Origin: Muribaculaceae bacterium
GTDB lineage: Bacteria > Bacteroidota > Bacteroidia > Bacteroidales > Muribaculaceae
Reading direction: 5' to 3'
NCBI GenBank assembly: GCA_910573745.1
Contig: CAJSYI010000024.1
Span: 1-39,926 of the forward strand
DNA length: 39,926 nt
Below, piece after piece: positions 32,401 through 39,830 of this stretch. The notes beneath the pieces are model-generated. The model had not been told where the DNA came from and searched no databases. It saw only the letters and a list, made by a program, of their open reading frames with translations. Each line of letters starts with the position of its first letter. The stretch's first letter is position 1. Position numbers and translations under genes: made by a program.

Positions 32401-33888
32401 AGCGGATTGCGTTTGTTTGGGCGAAGCAGCCGGACGGTCGGGAGTGCCGGATTCGTTGAAGAACGGATACGGGAGGCCGAACAGTGCGTCGGGATTCTTT
32501 CCGGGGCTTATGTATCCGTCTATGATTGTGTCTCGTCCCGACGGATTCTCGAACGCGTAGAGGTTGAAGCGGTTGAGCATAACGGCCACATGCTCGAACA
32601 CCGCGCTTTGTATCGCTTCGTATTGTGTCCAGGCCGAGGTATTGGTGAAGCAATATAGCTGCAGCGGTATGCCGGCTGAAGTCTGGGCAAGCGTGCATAT
32701 GAAGCACGTGTCGTCGGCTTCGTGGGATATATGCGGGTTGCTGTCGAGATATATTTTCAGATAGGCCCGGAACACGCCGAGATTTGTGTCGAGCGAGCCG
32801 TCTGCAAGCCCGTCAGGATTGTTGACGTTGCATTCCTTCCCTTGTTCGCGTTGAGACAGTTTCTTTGCTATCCAGTCGGCGAGCAAGGGGATTTTCGCGT
32901 ACTTGGCCAGCATTTGGTCGTCGGTCGGAACCACGCTGTCTGCGTCAATCATATATGAACGGGAGATGCGGCGTGTGTTGCTTACCTGCATATTGCGGTA
33001 GTTCGTGAACGATCCGCTGACGAGCGTATACGGGGGCACGGTGGTTATGGTCTTGTCCCAGTTCTGTATCTTCACGGCGGTCAGGGACACTTCTGTTACC
33101 GTTCCGTTGGCATCCGTTCCGTGGACTTTTATCCAGTCGCCGACGTGCAGCGAATCGTTTTCTGACAATTGCACTCCGGCCACGACTCCAAGGATGCTGT
33201 CCTTGAATACGAGCATCAGGACGGCCGCGAAGGCTCCGAGTCCGGCGAGAAGCGATGTCGGTGATTTATCCACAATTATGGCGACGGCTACGATGGCTAC
33301 CAATATCCATATTATCCCTTTGGCGAGCTGAACCAATCCTTTGAGCGGCAGTTGGCGTTTGTTCTCGCGTGCGTCGAAATGCTCCCATACCACGTCTATG
33401 AGCGTGTTTATGGCCTTTGCGGTTGCGAAAATCATGTATATCCATGTGAGGCGCGTGAGCCATGTGCCCAGCGATGCGTGGGCGGTCATTGTGAACTGGA
33501 TGAATATCAGGAAGACTATAGCCGGGATGATGCGGGACAGCTTGATGAAGAACTCGTGTCTCTGGAGATTGTGGTAGAGATTCGTCTTGACGCGTTTGCC
33601 TACCATACGGACTGCCGCTATCGTCAGCCATTTGACGGCGTAACCTATCCCGAATGCGATCAGGAACACGAGTGCGGCGTATATCCAGATGAACAGGGTG
33701 TGGTGATGTTCAAGCCCTATGAAGTCAAGCACCATATAATCAAGGTCCATTATCCACTTGGCTATTGTGTAGGTGCTTTCATTGCGTCCTATCTCCATTT
33801 CGGGAAGGGCTTTTGATGCGGCTTTGGCCACAGGTGTAATGAGCGGAATCAGCATAAGCATAAGGAGTCTTTTTATTGATGTGTACAA
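32389..33888 (-). CDS. Mechanosensitive channel of the MscS family (YbdG-like)
   Basis: 499 residues, an inner-membrane channel that opens under membrane tension during osmotic downshock. Hydrophobic helices lie at about residues 65-90, 115-140, 145-165, 195-215 and 218-240. The pore-lining helix region is TSLLAGLGAFAAVLMLVFKDSILGVVAGVQLSEND. The MscS beta-domain follows (LHVGDWIKVHGTDANGTVTEVSLTAVKIQNWDKTITTVPPYTLV). Long C-terminal cytoplasmic part and insertions resemble E. coli YbdG. The open frame starts at a TTG (33888), giving the basic n-region SIKR of a signal-like helix; the first ATG is at 33861. Confidence 0.9.
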   Translation of the reverse strand: MYTSIKRLLMLMLIPLITPVAKAASKALPEMEIGRNESTYTIAKWIMDLDYMVLDFIGLEHHHTLFIWIYAALVFLIAFGIGYAVKWLTIAAVRMVGKRVKTNLYHNLQRHEFFIKLSRIIPAIVFLIFIQFTMTAHASLGTWLTRLTWIYMIFATAKAINTLIDVVWEHFDARENKRQLPLKGLVQLAKGIIWILVAIVAVAIIVDKSPTSLLAGLGAFAAVLMLVFKDSILGVVAGVQLSENDSLHVGDWIKVHGTDANGTVTEVSLTAVKIQNWDKTITTVPPYTLVSGSFTNYRNMQVSNTRRISRSYMIDADSVVPTDDQMLAKYAKIPLLADWIAKKLSQREQGKECNVNNPDGLADGSLDTNLGVFRAYLKIYLDSNPHISHEADDTCFICTLAQTSAGIPLQLYCFTNTSAWTQYEAIQSAVFEHVAVMLNRFNLYAFENPSGRDTIIDGYISPGKNPDALFGLPYPFFNESGTPDRPAASPKQTQSASGD

Positions 33889-34195
33889 CTGTATCTGGTC
33901 TATGGTTCATTGATTCGATTGGAACATAAGGGATGATATTGGCAGATAACGACACTTCATATAATATGCTGAAAAGAAAAATATTACAGTTGTATTAAAG
34001 AAAATTAACAATTGGTTTTCGAGTCTGGATGCACAACGATTTGGAGTGTGTGCAAAAAATCCAAAAAGGATTATTGACGGATTTTGCGTTGTAAGTTGTT
34101 GATTGTTCGGGGATTGCCGAGGCGGGAAATTCGGATTTAAGAAAAATTCACGAAAAAAACTCTTTGGAAAATTAGGAATAACCGACGGATTGACT
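33889..34195. other. Intergenic region between mscS-like gene and ndk
   Basis: About 350 bases divide the divergent MscS and ndk genes. No protein gene is supported. Small hairpins are visible: GCACA/TGTGC at 34031-34053 and AATCC/GGATT near 34058-34072. The stretch is AT-rich and should carry both promoters; only the ndk -7 box is clear. Confidence 0.5.
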
Positions 34196-34203
34196 TAACT
34201 TTG
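34196..34203 (+). promoter_or_regulatory. Likely -7 element for ndk
   Basis: TAACTTTG matches TAnnTTTG exactly and lies 39 bp before the ATG. No TTTG sits 19-21 bp upstream. Confidence 0.55.
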
Positions 34204-34242
34204 AAGAGTCGCAACCGCGAACTATTAAAAAGTTTTAAACAG

Positions 34243-34704
34243 ATGGAACTTACACTCGCTATATTGAAACCTTCCGCCGTAGAGCGTTGCCTCATAGGCG
34301 AAATCATATCAAGGATTCAGAAAAAGGGTCTGATTATTGCTGGAATGAAGATGATGCATCTCAACGAAAAAATACTTCGTGAGCATTATGCTCATCTCGT
34401 TGACAAACCCTTTTTTCCATCAATCGTGAAATCAATGACAGCCTCTCCGGTGGTTGTGATGTGTCTCAAAGGTGTTGAGGCGGTACGCGTGTTCCGTGAG
34501 ATGACAGGCGTGACCAACGGACGCAATGCGGCACCGGGCACTCTCAGGGGCGATTTCTGTATGAGCGGCCAGGCCAATATCGTTCACGCGAGCGATTCGG
34601 CAGAAAACGGGGCGACAGAGGTGGCGCGTTTCTTCAAGCCGGAGGAAATCTTTGACTGGATGCCAGCCGACAAAGACTTCTACTACGGTGCCGACGAGAT
34701 CTGA
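34243..34704 (+). CDS. ndk: Nucleoside diphosphate kinase
   Basis: Ndk transfers the terminal phosphate of ATP to other nucleoside diphosphates through a phosphohistidine. 153 residues: ELTLAILKPSAVERCLIGEI at the N-terminus, HYAHLVDKPFFPSIVKSM, TNGRNAAPGTLRGDFCMSGQ, and the active-site histidine in ANIVHASDSAENGATEVARFF. The ATG at 34243 gives the family N-terminus. An upstream in-frame TTG (34201) overlaps the promoter. Confidence 0.96.
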   Translation: MELTLAILKPSAVERCLIGEIISRIQKKGLIIAGMKMMHLNEKILREHYAHLVDKPFFPSIVKSMTASPVVVMCLKGVEAVRVFREMTGVTNGRNAAPGTLRGDFCMSGQANIVHASDSAENGATEVARFFKPEEIFDWMPADKDFYYGADEI

Positions 34705-34806
34705 ATGTCATTAAAGTGTATTTTTCAAACCAACGTAACACTATTTTTATAAGAATCATACGAAGAAGACCTTCGCTCTCTTCTCTCTGACAAAAAATAG
34801 AAAGTA

Positions 34807-35748
34807 ATGAATTTCAAAAGCTTAATATCACTCTCCTTCGCAATGTTCATCTGCGTGGCAGGTGCAAATGCGCAAACACAACAGAAATCATCACATTCGG
34901 CGGCGCATAAACGCCTCCTTGCCAATCAGGCAAAAGGAAAAGACCAGATTCGTCTGGTCGAAAAGAATTCTTTCATTGACCTTATCGACGACATCGAACC
35001 GGAACCCGACATCTACACCGAGGGATGGAACAGCAAGCGTGTAAATCCTTTCCGCGAATCGGATGTTCCGAACCGTCATGTCATAAACGTTACCGGCTAT
35101 GCTATGCCGGTCGGGCATTCAAACGTGCGCGTTACATCCAACTACGGTTACAGGGCCAAATTCGGGCGTATGCATAAAGGCATTGACCTCGGAATCAGGA
35201 GCAACGATACCATATATGCTGCTTACGACGGCAAGGTGCGCCTGACGAGCTATGAGGCTCGCGGATACGGCAACTACATCATAATTCGTCATCCGAATGA
35301 GCTTGAGACTGTCTATGGCCACCTTAACAAGAGCCTTGTGAAGCCAAATCAGGTGGTCAAGGCCGGTCAGCCGATAGGCCTTGGAGGAAGCACGGGGCGC
35401 AGCACGGGCCCTCATCTCCATTTCGAGACCCGTTATATGGGATATGCCATCAATCCTTCAGCAATTTTTGACTTTGCCAACAAAACCGTGCATACAGACA
35501 CGTACACGTTCACTAAGAACACTTATACGCAGGCCCGCAACTTCGCTCCCAAGCGCGACCTCGCTAAAGCGGAGAAGAATCCGTACCAGAGCGCGGACAA
35601 CGTTGCAAGCTCCTATACCGTCAAGTCGGGCGACACTGTGGCTTCAATTGCCCGTTCATACGGAATGTCGGCCACTACGCTGCGCAAGCTCAACGGCATG
35701 AAGGCTGCTGAGAAAATACGGGTGGGGCAGGTGCTTCAGCTCAAATGA
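34807..35748 (+). CDS. M23 peptidase with a C-terminal LysM domain
   Basis: 313 residues. A signal peptide (about 1-22, cleavage near GANA-QT) is followed by a basic linker, an M23 (LytM-like) peptidase domain (about 105-225) and a LysM domain (about 268-313). Zinc ligands are visible in GRMHKGIDLGI and GPHLHFE, with the accessory histidine in VYGHLNKS, so the site is intact and the enzyme is probably active on peptidoglycan cross-links. LysM (SYTVKSGDTVASIARSYGM) binds glycan strands. It is a likely cell-separation or remodelling enzyme in the periplasm. Terminator follows at 35784. Confidence 0.93.
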   Translation: MNFKSLISLSFAMFICVAGANAQTQQKSSHSAAHKRLLANQAKGKDQIRLVEKNSFIDLIDDIEPEPDIYTEGWNSKRVNPFRESDVPNRHVINVTGYAMPVGHSNVRVTSNYGYRAKFGRMHKGIDLGIRSNDTIYAAYDGKVRLTSYEARGYGNYIIIRHPNELETVYGHLNKSLVKPNQVVKAGQPIGLGGSTGRSTGPHLHFETRYMGYAINPSAIFDFANKTVHTDTYTFTKNTYTQARNFAPKRDLAKAEKNPYQSADNVASSYTVKSGDTVASIARSYGMSATTLRKLNGMKAAEKIRVGQVLQLK

Positions 35749-35783
35749 GATAGCAATCAGTACAATCGACAATAACAGCACTT

Positions 35784-35834
35784 CCGGCGGCTTCCGGTTT
35801 CAGCATAAAAGCTGACGTGAAGCCGTCGGTTTTT
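35784..35834 (+). terminator. Terminator after the M23/LysM gene
   Basis: CCGGCGGCTTC (35784-35794) pairs with GAAGCCGTCGG (about 35819-35829, one G-U pair), with an inner CAGC/GCTG helix, followed by five T. Confidence 0.85.
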
Positions 35835-35894
35835 ATTGTAAACCTTTTCCACACAAACGATGTCTAATAAGAAGAATGAATACATTTTGATGCT

Positions 35895-36653
35895 ATGGGA
35901 AAAAGTCATACCAAACTGACACTTGTCATTGTCTTCCTCCTGTCGTGTGTTTCGGCATATGCCGCCGGATTTGCCAATGAAAAACTCCATTACGTTATTT
36001 CCTACAAATGGGGTCTGATTCATAAGGATGCCGGCGAAGCCACCTTGACGTTGCGCCGTCAGGGTGCTGATTACCGCATAATGCTTGCAGCGAAGACAAA
36101 GCCGTGGGCGGACAAGATATTTATGGTGCGCGACACGTTGCTTGCCACTGTGGCTGCAGACGGTTTCAGGCCTAAGAACTACCAGAAGATTTCGCACGAA
36201 GGCGGGAAATATGGCAAGGACGACATAACCTATTCCTATTCAGGCCGCAACGTAACGGGGCATTGTAAGCGTTACCGAGACAAGAAAGGGAAGGTCAGCT
36301 CTTCCACCAAGACTCTGTCAGCACAAGGGGCGGTATACGATATGCTTACTATATTCTATTATCTTAGGTTGATTGACTATGACCGGCTGCAGAAAGGGCA
36401 TGTTGTGAAATCTACAGTCTTTTCCGGATCCAAGTCGGAGACGATAACCGTAAGGTCGCTCGGCAAGACGACGGTCAAGATGCGCAATGGCACAAAGCGG
36501 GAGGCATTTCACATACGCTTCAATTTCACGACAGGCGGAAAAAAGAAGTCCAGTGCGGATATGGACACGTGGATTTCCACCGATTCGGCCCACATACCGT
36601 TGATGCTTACCGGCTCGCTGCCGGTCGGGCAGGTGCGCTGCCACCTTGTCTGA
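35895..36653 (+). CDS. DUF3108 periplasmic protein
   Basis: 252 residues with a signal peptide (about 1-23, cleavage near AYA-AG). The mature protein is beta-rich and matches DUF3108: EKLHYVISYKWGLIHKDAGEATLTL, PKNYQKISHEGG, VYDMLTIFYYLRLIDYDRL, and a C-terminal IRFNFTTGGKKKSSADMDTWISTDSAHIPLMLTGSLPVGQVRCHL. No catalytic motif is seen and no function is established for the family. TACATTTTG just upstream of the ATG resembles a -7 box. Beyond the stop, a hairpin is shared with the convergent lipoprotein gene. Confidence 0.85.
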   Translation: MGKSHTKLTLVIVFLLSCVSAYAAGFANEKLHYVISYKWGLIHKDAGEATLTLRRQGADYRIMLAAKTKPWADKIFMVRDTLLATVAADGFRPKNYQKISHEGGKYGKDDITYSYSGRNVTGHCKRYRDKKGKVSSSTKTLSAQGAVYDMLTIFYYLRLIDYDRLQKGHVVKSTVFSGSKSETITVRSLGKTTVKMRNGTKREAFHIRFNFTTGGKKKSSADMDTWISTDSAHIPLMLTGSLPVGQVRCHLV

Positions 36654-36670
36654 CCCCGCTGTGATGTCAG

Positions 36671-36705
36671 AAGAATGCTCAGTGGTGTCATTGTGGCATT
36701 CTTTT
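36671..36705 (+). terminator. Hairpin between convergent genes
   Basis: AAGAATGC (36671-36678) pairs with GCATTCTT (36696-36703) and runs into TTTT on the plus strand, suiting the DUF3108 gene. The stop codon of the minus-strand lipoprotein gene lies in its loop. Confidence 0.6.
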
Positions 36706-37263
36706 GAGTATCGTTTGGATTTTCCCGTTTGAGATTGACATGCTGTATGGTTGTAGATCAGTTATTCTGCCGAGACTTACTTTGTCAGCGGATATTGATG
36801 CGTAGCCAGACTGCACAAAACCCCTGACGTGGAGGCATAGGTCTTTTTTCATGTCTGCGGCCAAAACGTTGAGCTTTTGATTGTCTGCCTTGTTTCCCGT
36901 TGCTGAGATTCTGATTTTGTGTTCGGGGATACTAATGGTAAGCGTGCTATAGTCATAGTGTACCCAAAGCGAGTCGTTTTTTATGTGCCATATTCCTTTG
37001 ATGTTTACCAAAAACGGGACGCTGAAGTCAAAACCGCTGTCAGACCCCGAATAGCTTACGCTTCGCGATTCGGAGAATGTCAGATTACGGTAAAGACGTA
37101 TGGTGTCGTTTCCGGAAAAGCCTTCATCGTGAATCCTGAACATCCAGGCGCCTGATACGTCGGCTTCATTAATTCTGGAATTGTCCGTATGTGAACATGA
37201 ATGTAAGGTCAATGCCAGCGGCAATAATGCCGGGGTGAGCTTATGCAGCAGCGGGATGTTCAT
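36688..37263 (-). CDS. Hypothetical lipoprotein
   Basis: 191 residues. The N-terminus is a lipoprotein signal ending LTLHSC (lipidated Cys near residue 23). The rest is predicted beta-rich, with a GAWMFRIHDEGFSGNDTIRLYRNLTF start and a GIWHIKNDSLWVHYD strand that recall lipocalin-like or META-type secreted domains. I do not recognise a family. Its start overlaps the stop of an upstream minus-strand reading frame (37260-37517) by an ATGA, so it was the second gene of a transcript. That upstream gene has lost its 5' end, and no promoter is evident for this gene now. Confidence 0.7.
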   Translation of the reverse strand: MNIPLLHKLTPALLPLALTLHSCSHTDNSRINEADVSGAWMFRIHDEGFSGNDTIRLYRNLTFSESRSVSYSGSDSGFDFSVPFLVNIKGIWHIKNDSLWVHYDYSTLTISIPEHKIRISATGNKADNQKLNVLAADMKKDLCLHVRGFVQSGYASISADKVSLGRITDLQPYSMSISNGKIQTILKRMPQ

Positions 37264-37517
37264 TTTTCGGTGTTGAATCTTATCACATTGATTATTTCAG
37301 ACATCTTTTCTTTTTGCGATTTCCATTTCTTATCGCTGTATCTGTATTCGACCGATCTTTTCGTACCATCCGCTTCAAATGAGAACTTGAGAATGAAAGG
37401 TTCGGAACATGAATATATGCTGCCCCAGGCTTCAAACGGAATAGCGGACTTTAAGCGATACTCGTACCCGTTGTTGCTGGAATGGCAGAGCTGGAGACCG
37501 GTTGCACATATCTGTTT
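37260..37517 (-). pseudogene. 5'-truncated fragment of an unknown gene
   Basis: An open minus-strand frame of about 85 codons, from just after a TAA at 37518-37520 to a TGA at 37260-37262. No ATG, GTG or TTG occurs until very near its end. Its translation looks like real protein, for example NNGYEYRLKSAIPFEAWG, EPFILKFSFEADGTKRSVEY and KMSEIINVIRFN. Its stop overlaps the lipoprotein start as ATGA, a signature of genuine coupled genes. The missing 5' part would have to lie under the start of the MFS gene, so the fragment is probably the remnant left by a deletion or rearrangement. The family is not recognised. Confidence 0.5.
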
Positions 37518-37532
37518 TTAGATGTAATTTTG
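37501..37532 (+). promoter_or_regulatory. Promoter of the MFS transporter gene
   Basis: GTTG (37501-37504, one mismatch) and TAATTTTG (37525-37532, exact) are 20 bp apart. The ATG follows 24 bp later. The -33 box lies within the truncated minus-strand frame. Confidence 0.65.
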
Positions 37533-37556
37533 CGGTCTGAAACAGTTTTGACTGCT

Positions 37557-38786
37557 ATGAAGAAATCGGATACGTGTGAATTTAAGATTAAGACGGAACC
37601 ATCTGCGGAGAAGGGCAGGGTGGTGTTCCCGATATTGATGGCTATCAGTTTCGGGCATTTTCTGAATGACCTGATACAGTCTGTGATTCCTTCGGTGTAT
37701 CCTATATTCAAGGAGGAATATGGTTTTTCGTTTCTCCAGATAGGGATAATAACGCTTGTGGTGCAGATGACTTCTTCCATACTCCAGCCTGTGGTAGGGT
37801 CGTATACGGACAGGCACCCGCATCCTTATTCATTGTCGGTCGGTATGCTTTTCACGCTTGCCGGAATCCTGTTGTTGGCGTTTGCCGACAGTTTCGGTCT
37901 CATATTGTTTTCAGTGGCGATTGTCGGACTTGGCTCGGCCATCTTCCATCCCGAATCTTCAAGGATAGCGCAGCTGTCAGCAGGGGACAAGAAGGGGCTT
38001 GGGCAGTCGGTATTCCAGGTGGGGGGCAACGGCGGGAGTGCGGTCGGTCCGCTTTTGGCTGCTATAATCATAATCCCGTTAGGACAGAAGTCGATAGCAT
38101 GGTTTGCCATCGCCGCAGTGCTCGCGTGTTCGGCATTGTTTCCTGTAGGACGATGGTATAAGTCCCAGCTTGGCAGGCTCAGTGCAATGGCGGTCAGACC
38201 CAACCCTGTTGTGCTCGGATTGTCGGAAAAATGAATCCGGTGGTCGTTGTTCATCTTGTGTGTGCTTACGTTTTCCAAGTATTTTTATATGGCGAGCATG
38301 ACGAGTTATTTCACGTTCTTTCTTATCGACAAGTTTGGGGTTGACATTCAGGTGTCGCAGTATTGCCTGTTTGCTTTTCTTGGAGCTGTGGCCATAGGCA
38401 CAGTGCTTGGTGGAAGTATGGGCGACAGATACGGGCGTAAATATGTGATATGGTGCTCTATACTCGGTGCTGCACCGTTTGCTCTTGCGTTGCCTTATGT
38501 GGACTTTGCGCTCACGATTGTTCTTGCCGTCATCATAGGACTTGTGATTTCATCCGCCTTTTCGGCGATATTGGTCTATGCCACAGAGCTCCGTCCCGGA
38601 AAGGTCGGTATGATTGCAGGTCTGTTCTTTGGGTTGAATTTCGGTCTCGGTGGCCTTGGTTCTGCCTTTTTCGGGTGGCTTGCAGACAAGACGAGCATAG
38701 AGTTCATATTTCAGGTCAGCACGCTTCTTCCTCTGCTTGGAATAGTAACCGCATTTCTGCCCAACATCGAGCCGAAGCATGGATGA
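37557..38786 (+). pseudogene. MFS transporter (fosmidomycin-resistance type) with an in-frame stop
   Basis: Two open frames, 37557-38234 (225 codons) and the part from 38235 to 38786, lie in the same frame and are separated only by one TGA (38232-38234). Read together they make about 409 positions, the length of Fsr-type major facilitator proteins. The N-terminal half has helices around FGHFLNDLIQSVIPSVYP and the QPVVGSYTDR loop. The C-terminal half has SKYFYMASMTSYFTFFLIDKFG, GGSMGDRYGRKYV and a final helix pair. The TGA sits in the cytoplasmic loop between the two six-helix halves. A CGA-to-TGA change would explain it. TGA is an ordinary stop elsewhere in this window, so recoding is unlikely. 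Confidence 0.8.
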
Positions 38787-38793
38787 GGTGCAT

Positions 38794-39315
38794 TCACAGC
38801 CTTTTGTAGAAAGCCGTTGACGGCCGCTCTTCGTAGTCGTTGAAAGTTTCCACTAAGCGGAACCCGCTTTTTTCGGCAACGCGTCGTGATTTGCGGTTTT
38901 CAGCGTATGTTACTATCCACAGTCCTTCCAGTTGCAGTATGTTGCGGCATTGCCGCTCAACAAGCGTTATGGCTTCGGGAATCAATCCGAGTCCCCAGTA
39001 TTCTTCGGCAATCCAATAGCCCAGTTCGCGTTCCCGGTCTTTCATCCGGGGGTAGTGCGAAGCAATCTCCGGCACGATTCCGATGCATCCCACCGCTTCT
39101 TTGGTGTATTTCAATATTACCGCATACGTTTCCGGTGCCGAAAAGACCGAACGTATCACTTCGCGGCTCATTTCAAGAGAAGTGTGGGGTGGCCATCCGG
39201 CGGCATTTCCTATGGCGGGATTGGATGCGTATTTGTACAAGTCTTCGGCATCGGCATCTGACCAAGGCCGAAGCAATATCCTTTCAGATTCCAATTGAAT
39301 ATCAATAATGTCCAT
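38794..39315 (-). CDS. GNAT-family N-acetyltransferase (RimJ/RimL-like)
   Basis: 173 residues from ATG 39315 (MDIIDIQLESERILLRPW). The motifs of the GNAT acetyl-CoA fold are ERILLRPWSDADAEDLYKYASNP, AVILKYTKEAVGCIGIVPE, ELGYWIAEEYWGLGLIPEAI and YAENRKSRRVAEKSGFRLVETF. Members acetylate protein N-termini, antibiotics or small amines; the substrate is unknown. A TTG at 39342 gives 9 more residues and is preceded by an unusually strong Shine-Dalgarno-like AAGGAGG, so that start is possible. It lies close to the convergent MFS pseudogene and has a promoter upstream. Confidence 0.88.
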   Translation of the reverse strand: MDIIDIQLESERILLRPWSDADAEDLYKYASNPAIGNAAGWPPHTSLEMSREVIRSVFSAPETYAVILKYTKEAVGCIGIVPEIASHYPRMKDRERELGYWIAEEYWGLGLIPEAITLVERQCRNILQLEGLWIVTYAENRKSRRVAEKSGFRLVETFNDYEERPSTAFYKRL

Positions 39316-39370
39316 TGTTGGCTGAGAGTTGAAGAATGACAATCATTCATAGTCCTCCTTTTGTTGTTTG

Positions 39371-39402
39371 CGAAATTACGAATATTGTTTGATGTGGCCA
39401 AA
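39371..39402 (-). promoter_or_regulatory. Promoter of the GNAT acetyltransferase gene
   Basis: On the minus strand, TTTG (complement of 39399-39402) and TAATTTCG (complement of 39371-39378, one mismatch) are 20 bp apart. Confidence 0.65.
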
Positions 39403-39416
39403 CATTTGTTGCGTTA

Positions 39417-39448
39417 TTTGGTTTTGATTACGAGATGATGTACCTTTG
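39417..39448 (+). promoter_or_regulatory. Promoter of the small cysteine-containing protein gene
   Basis: TTTG (39417-39420) and TACCTTTG (39441-39448) are 20 bp apart, an exact consensus match. Its -33 box is 14 bp from that of the divergent GNAT promoter. Confidence 0.8.
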
Positions 39449-39470
39449 CAAGGCGAAAATGTGTTTTAGT

Positions 39471-39830
39471 ATGAACAGAGAAGAATTCGAGAAAGTTTCT
39501 GCTGAATTGAAACGTGTGGCTTCTGATATGCCGCCGGAATGGGGTGCTGTCCAAAACGACGAACTTGACGACCAAGTTGATGTTTTTGCTTTTTCTGCTC
39601 TTGCTGATCTGGACAGGGAGATGGACGGTTTGTGTTTATGCGAAAAAGACCGCACATATGTCAGGAGACGTTGGTACATAGCTCATTGTGCAAGATGTGA
39701 TGAATACATTTTCTGCCTTAATGACAGGGTAATTCATAATTCTGATATATTCGACAAAAGTTGGGACATTCGTTTTGAAGTGAAGAATCCAAATAGAAAC
39801 GCACGATTTTGCCAACAAACCGCTGAATAA
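39471..39830 (+). CDS. Hypothetical protein with a CxxC motif
   Basis: 119 residues from ATG 39471 (MNREEFEKVSAELKRVASD). Upstream in-frame ATGs at 39435 and 39438 are part of the promoter region and are rejected. The N-terminal half is helical and acidic (NDELDDQVDVFAFSALADLDREM). The C-terminal half has RRWYIAHCARCDEYIFCLNDRVIHN, with Cys-x2-Cys and a third Cys 6 residues later, which could bind zinc. I do not recognise a family. It lacks a signal peptide. It has an exact promoter, which supports that it is expressed. Confidence 0.7.
   Translation: MNREEFEKVSAELKRVASDMPPEWGAVQNDELDDQVDVFAFSALADLDREMDGLCLCEKDRTYVRRRWYIAHCARCDEYIFCLNDRVIHNSDIFDKSWDIRFEVKNPNRNARFCQQTAE

Noticed and set aside
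34029..34094. 21-codon frame (MHNDLECVQKIQKG...) upstream of ndk
   Set aside because: No promoter, no motif and a length expected by chance; kept only as an unsupported possibility.
37243..37521. Plus-strand 92-codon frame over the end of the lipoprotein gene
   Set aside because: It is antisense to the better-supported minus-strand fragment and has low-complexity, Phe/Leu/Ser-rich content.
38232..38234. TGA read as selenocysteine or tryptophan in the MFS gene
   Set aside because: TGA ends many intact genes in this window, no selenocysteine element was seen, and the MFS family has no selenocysteine there.
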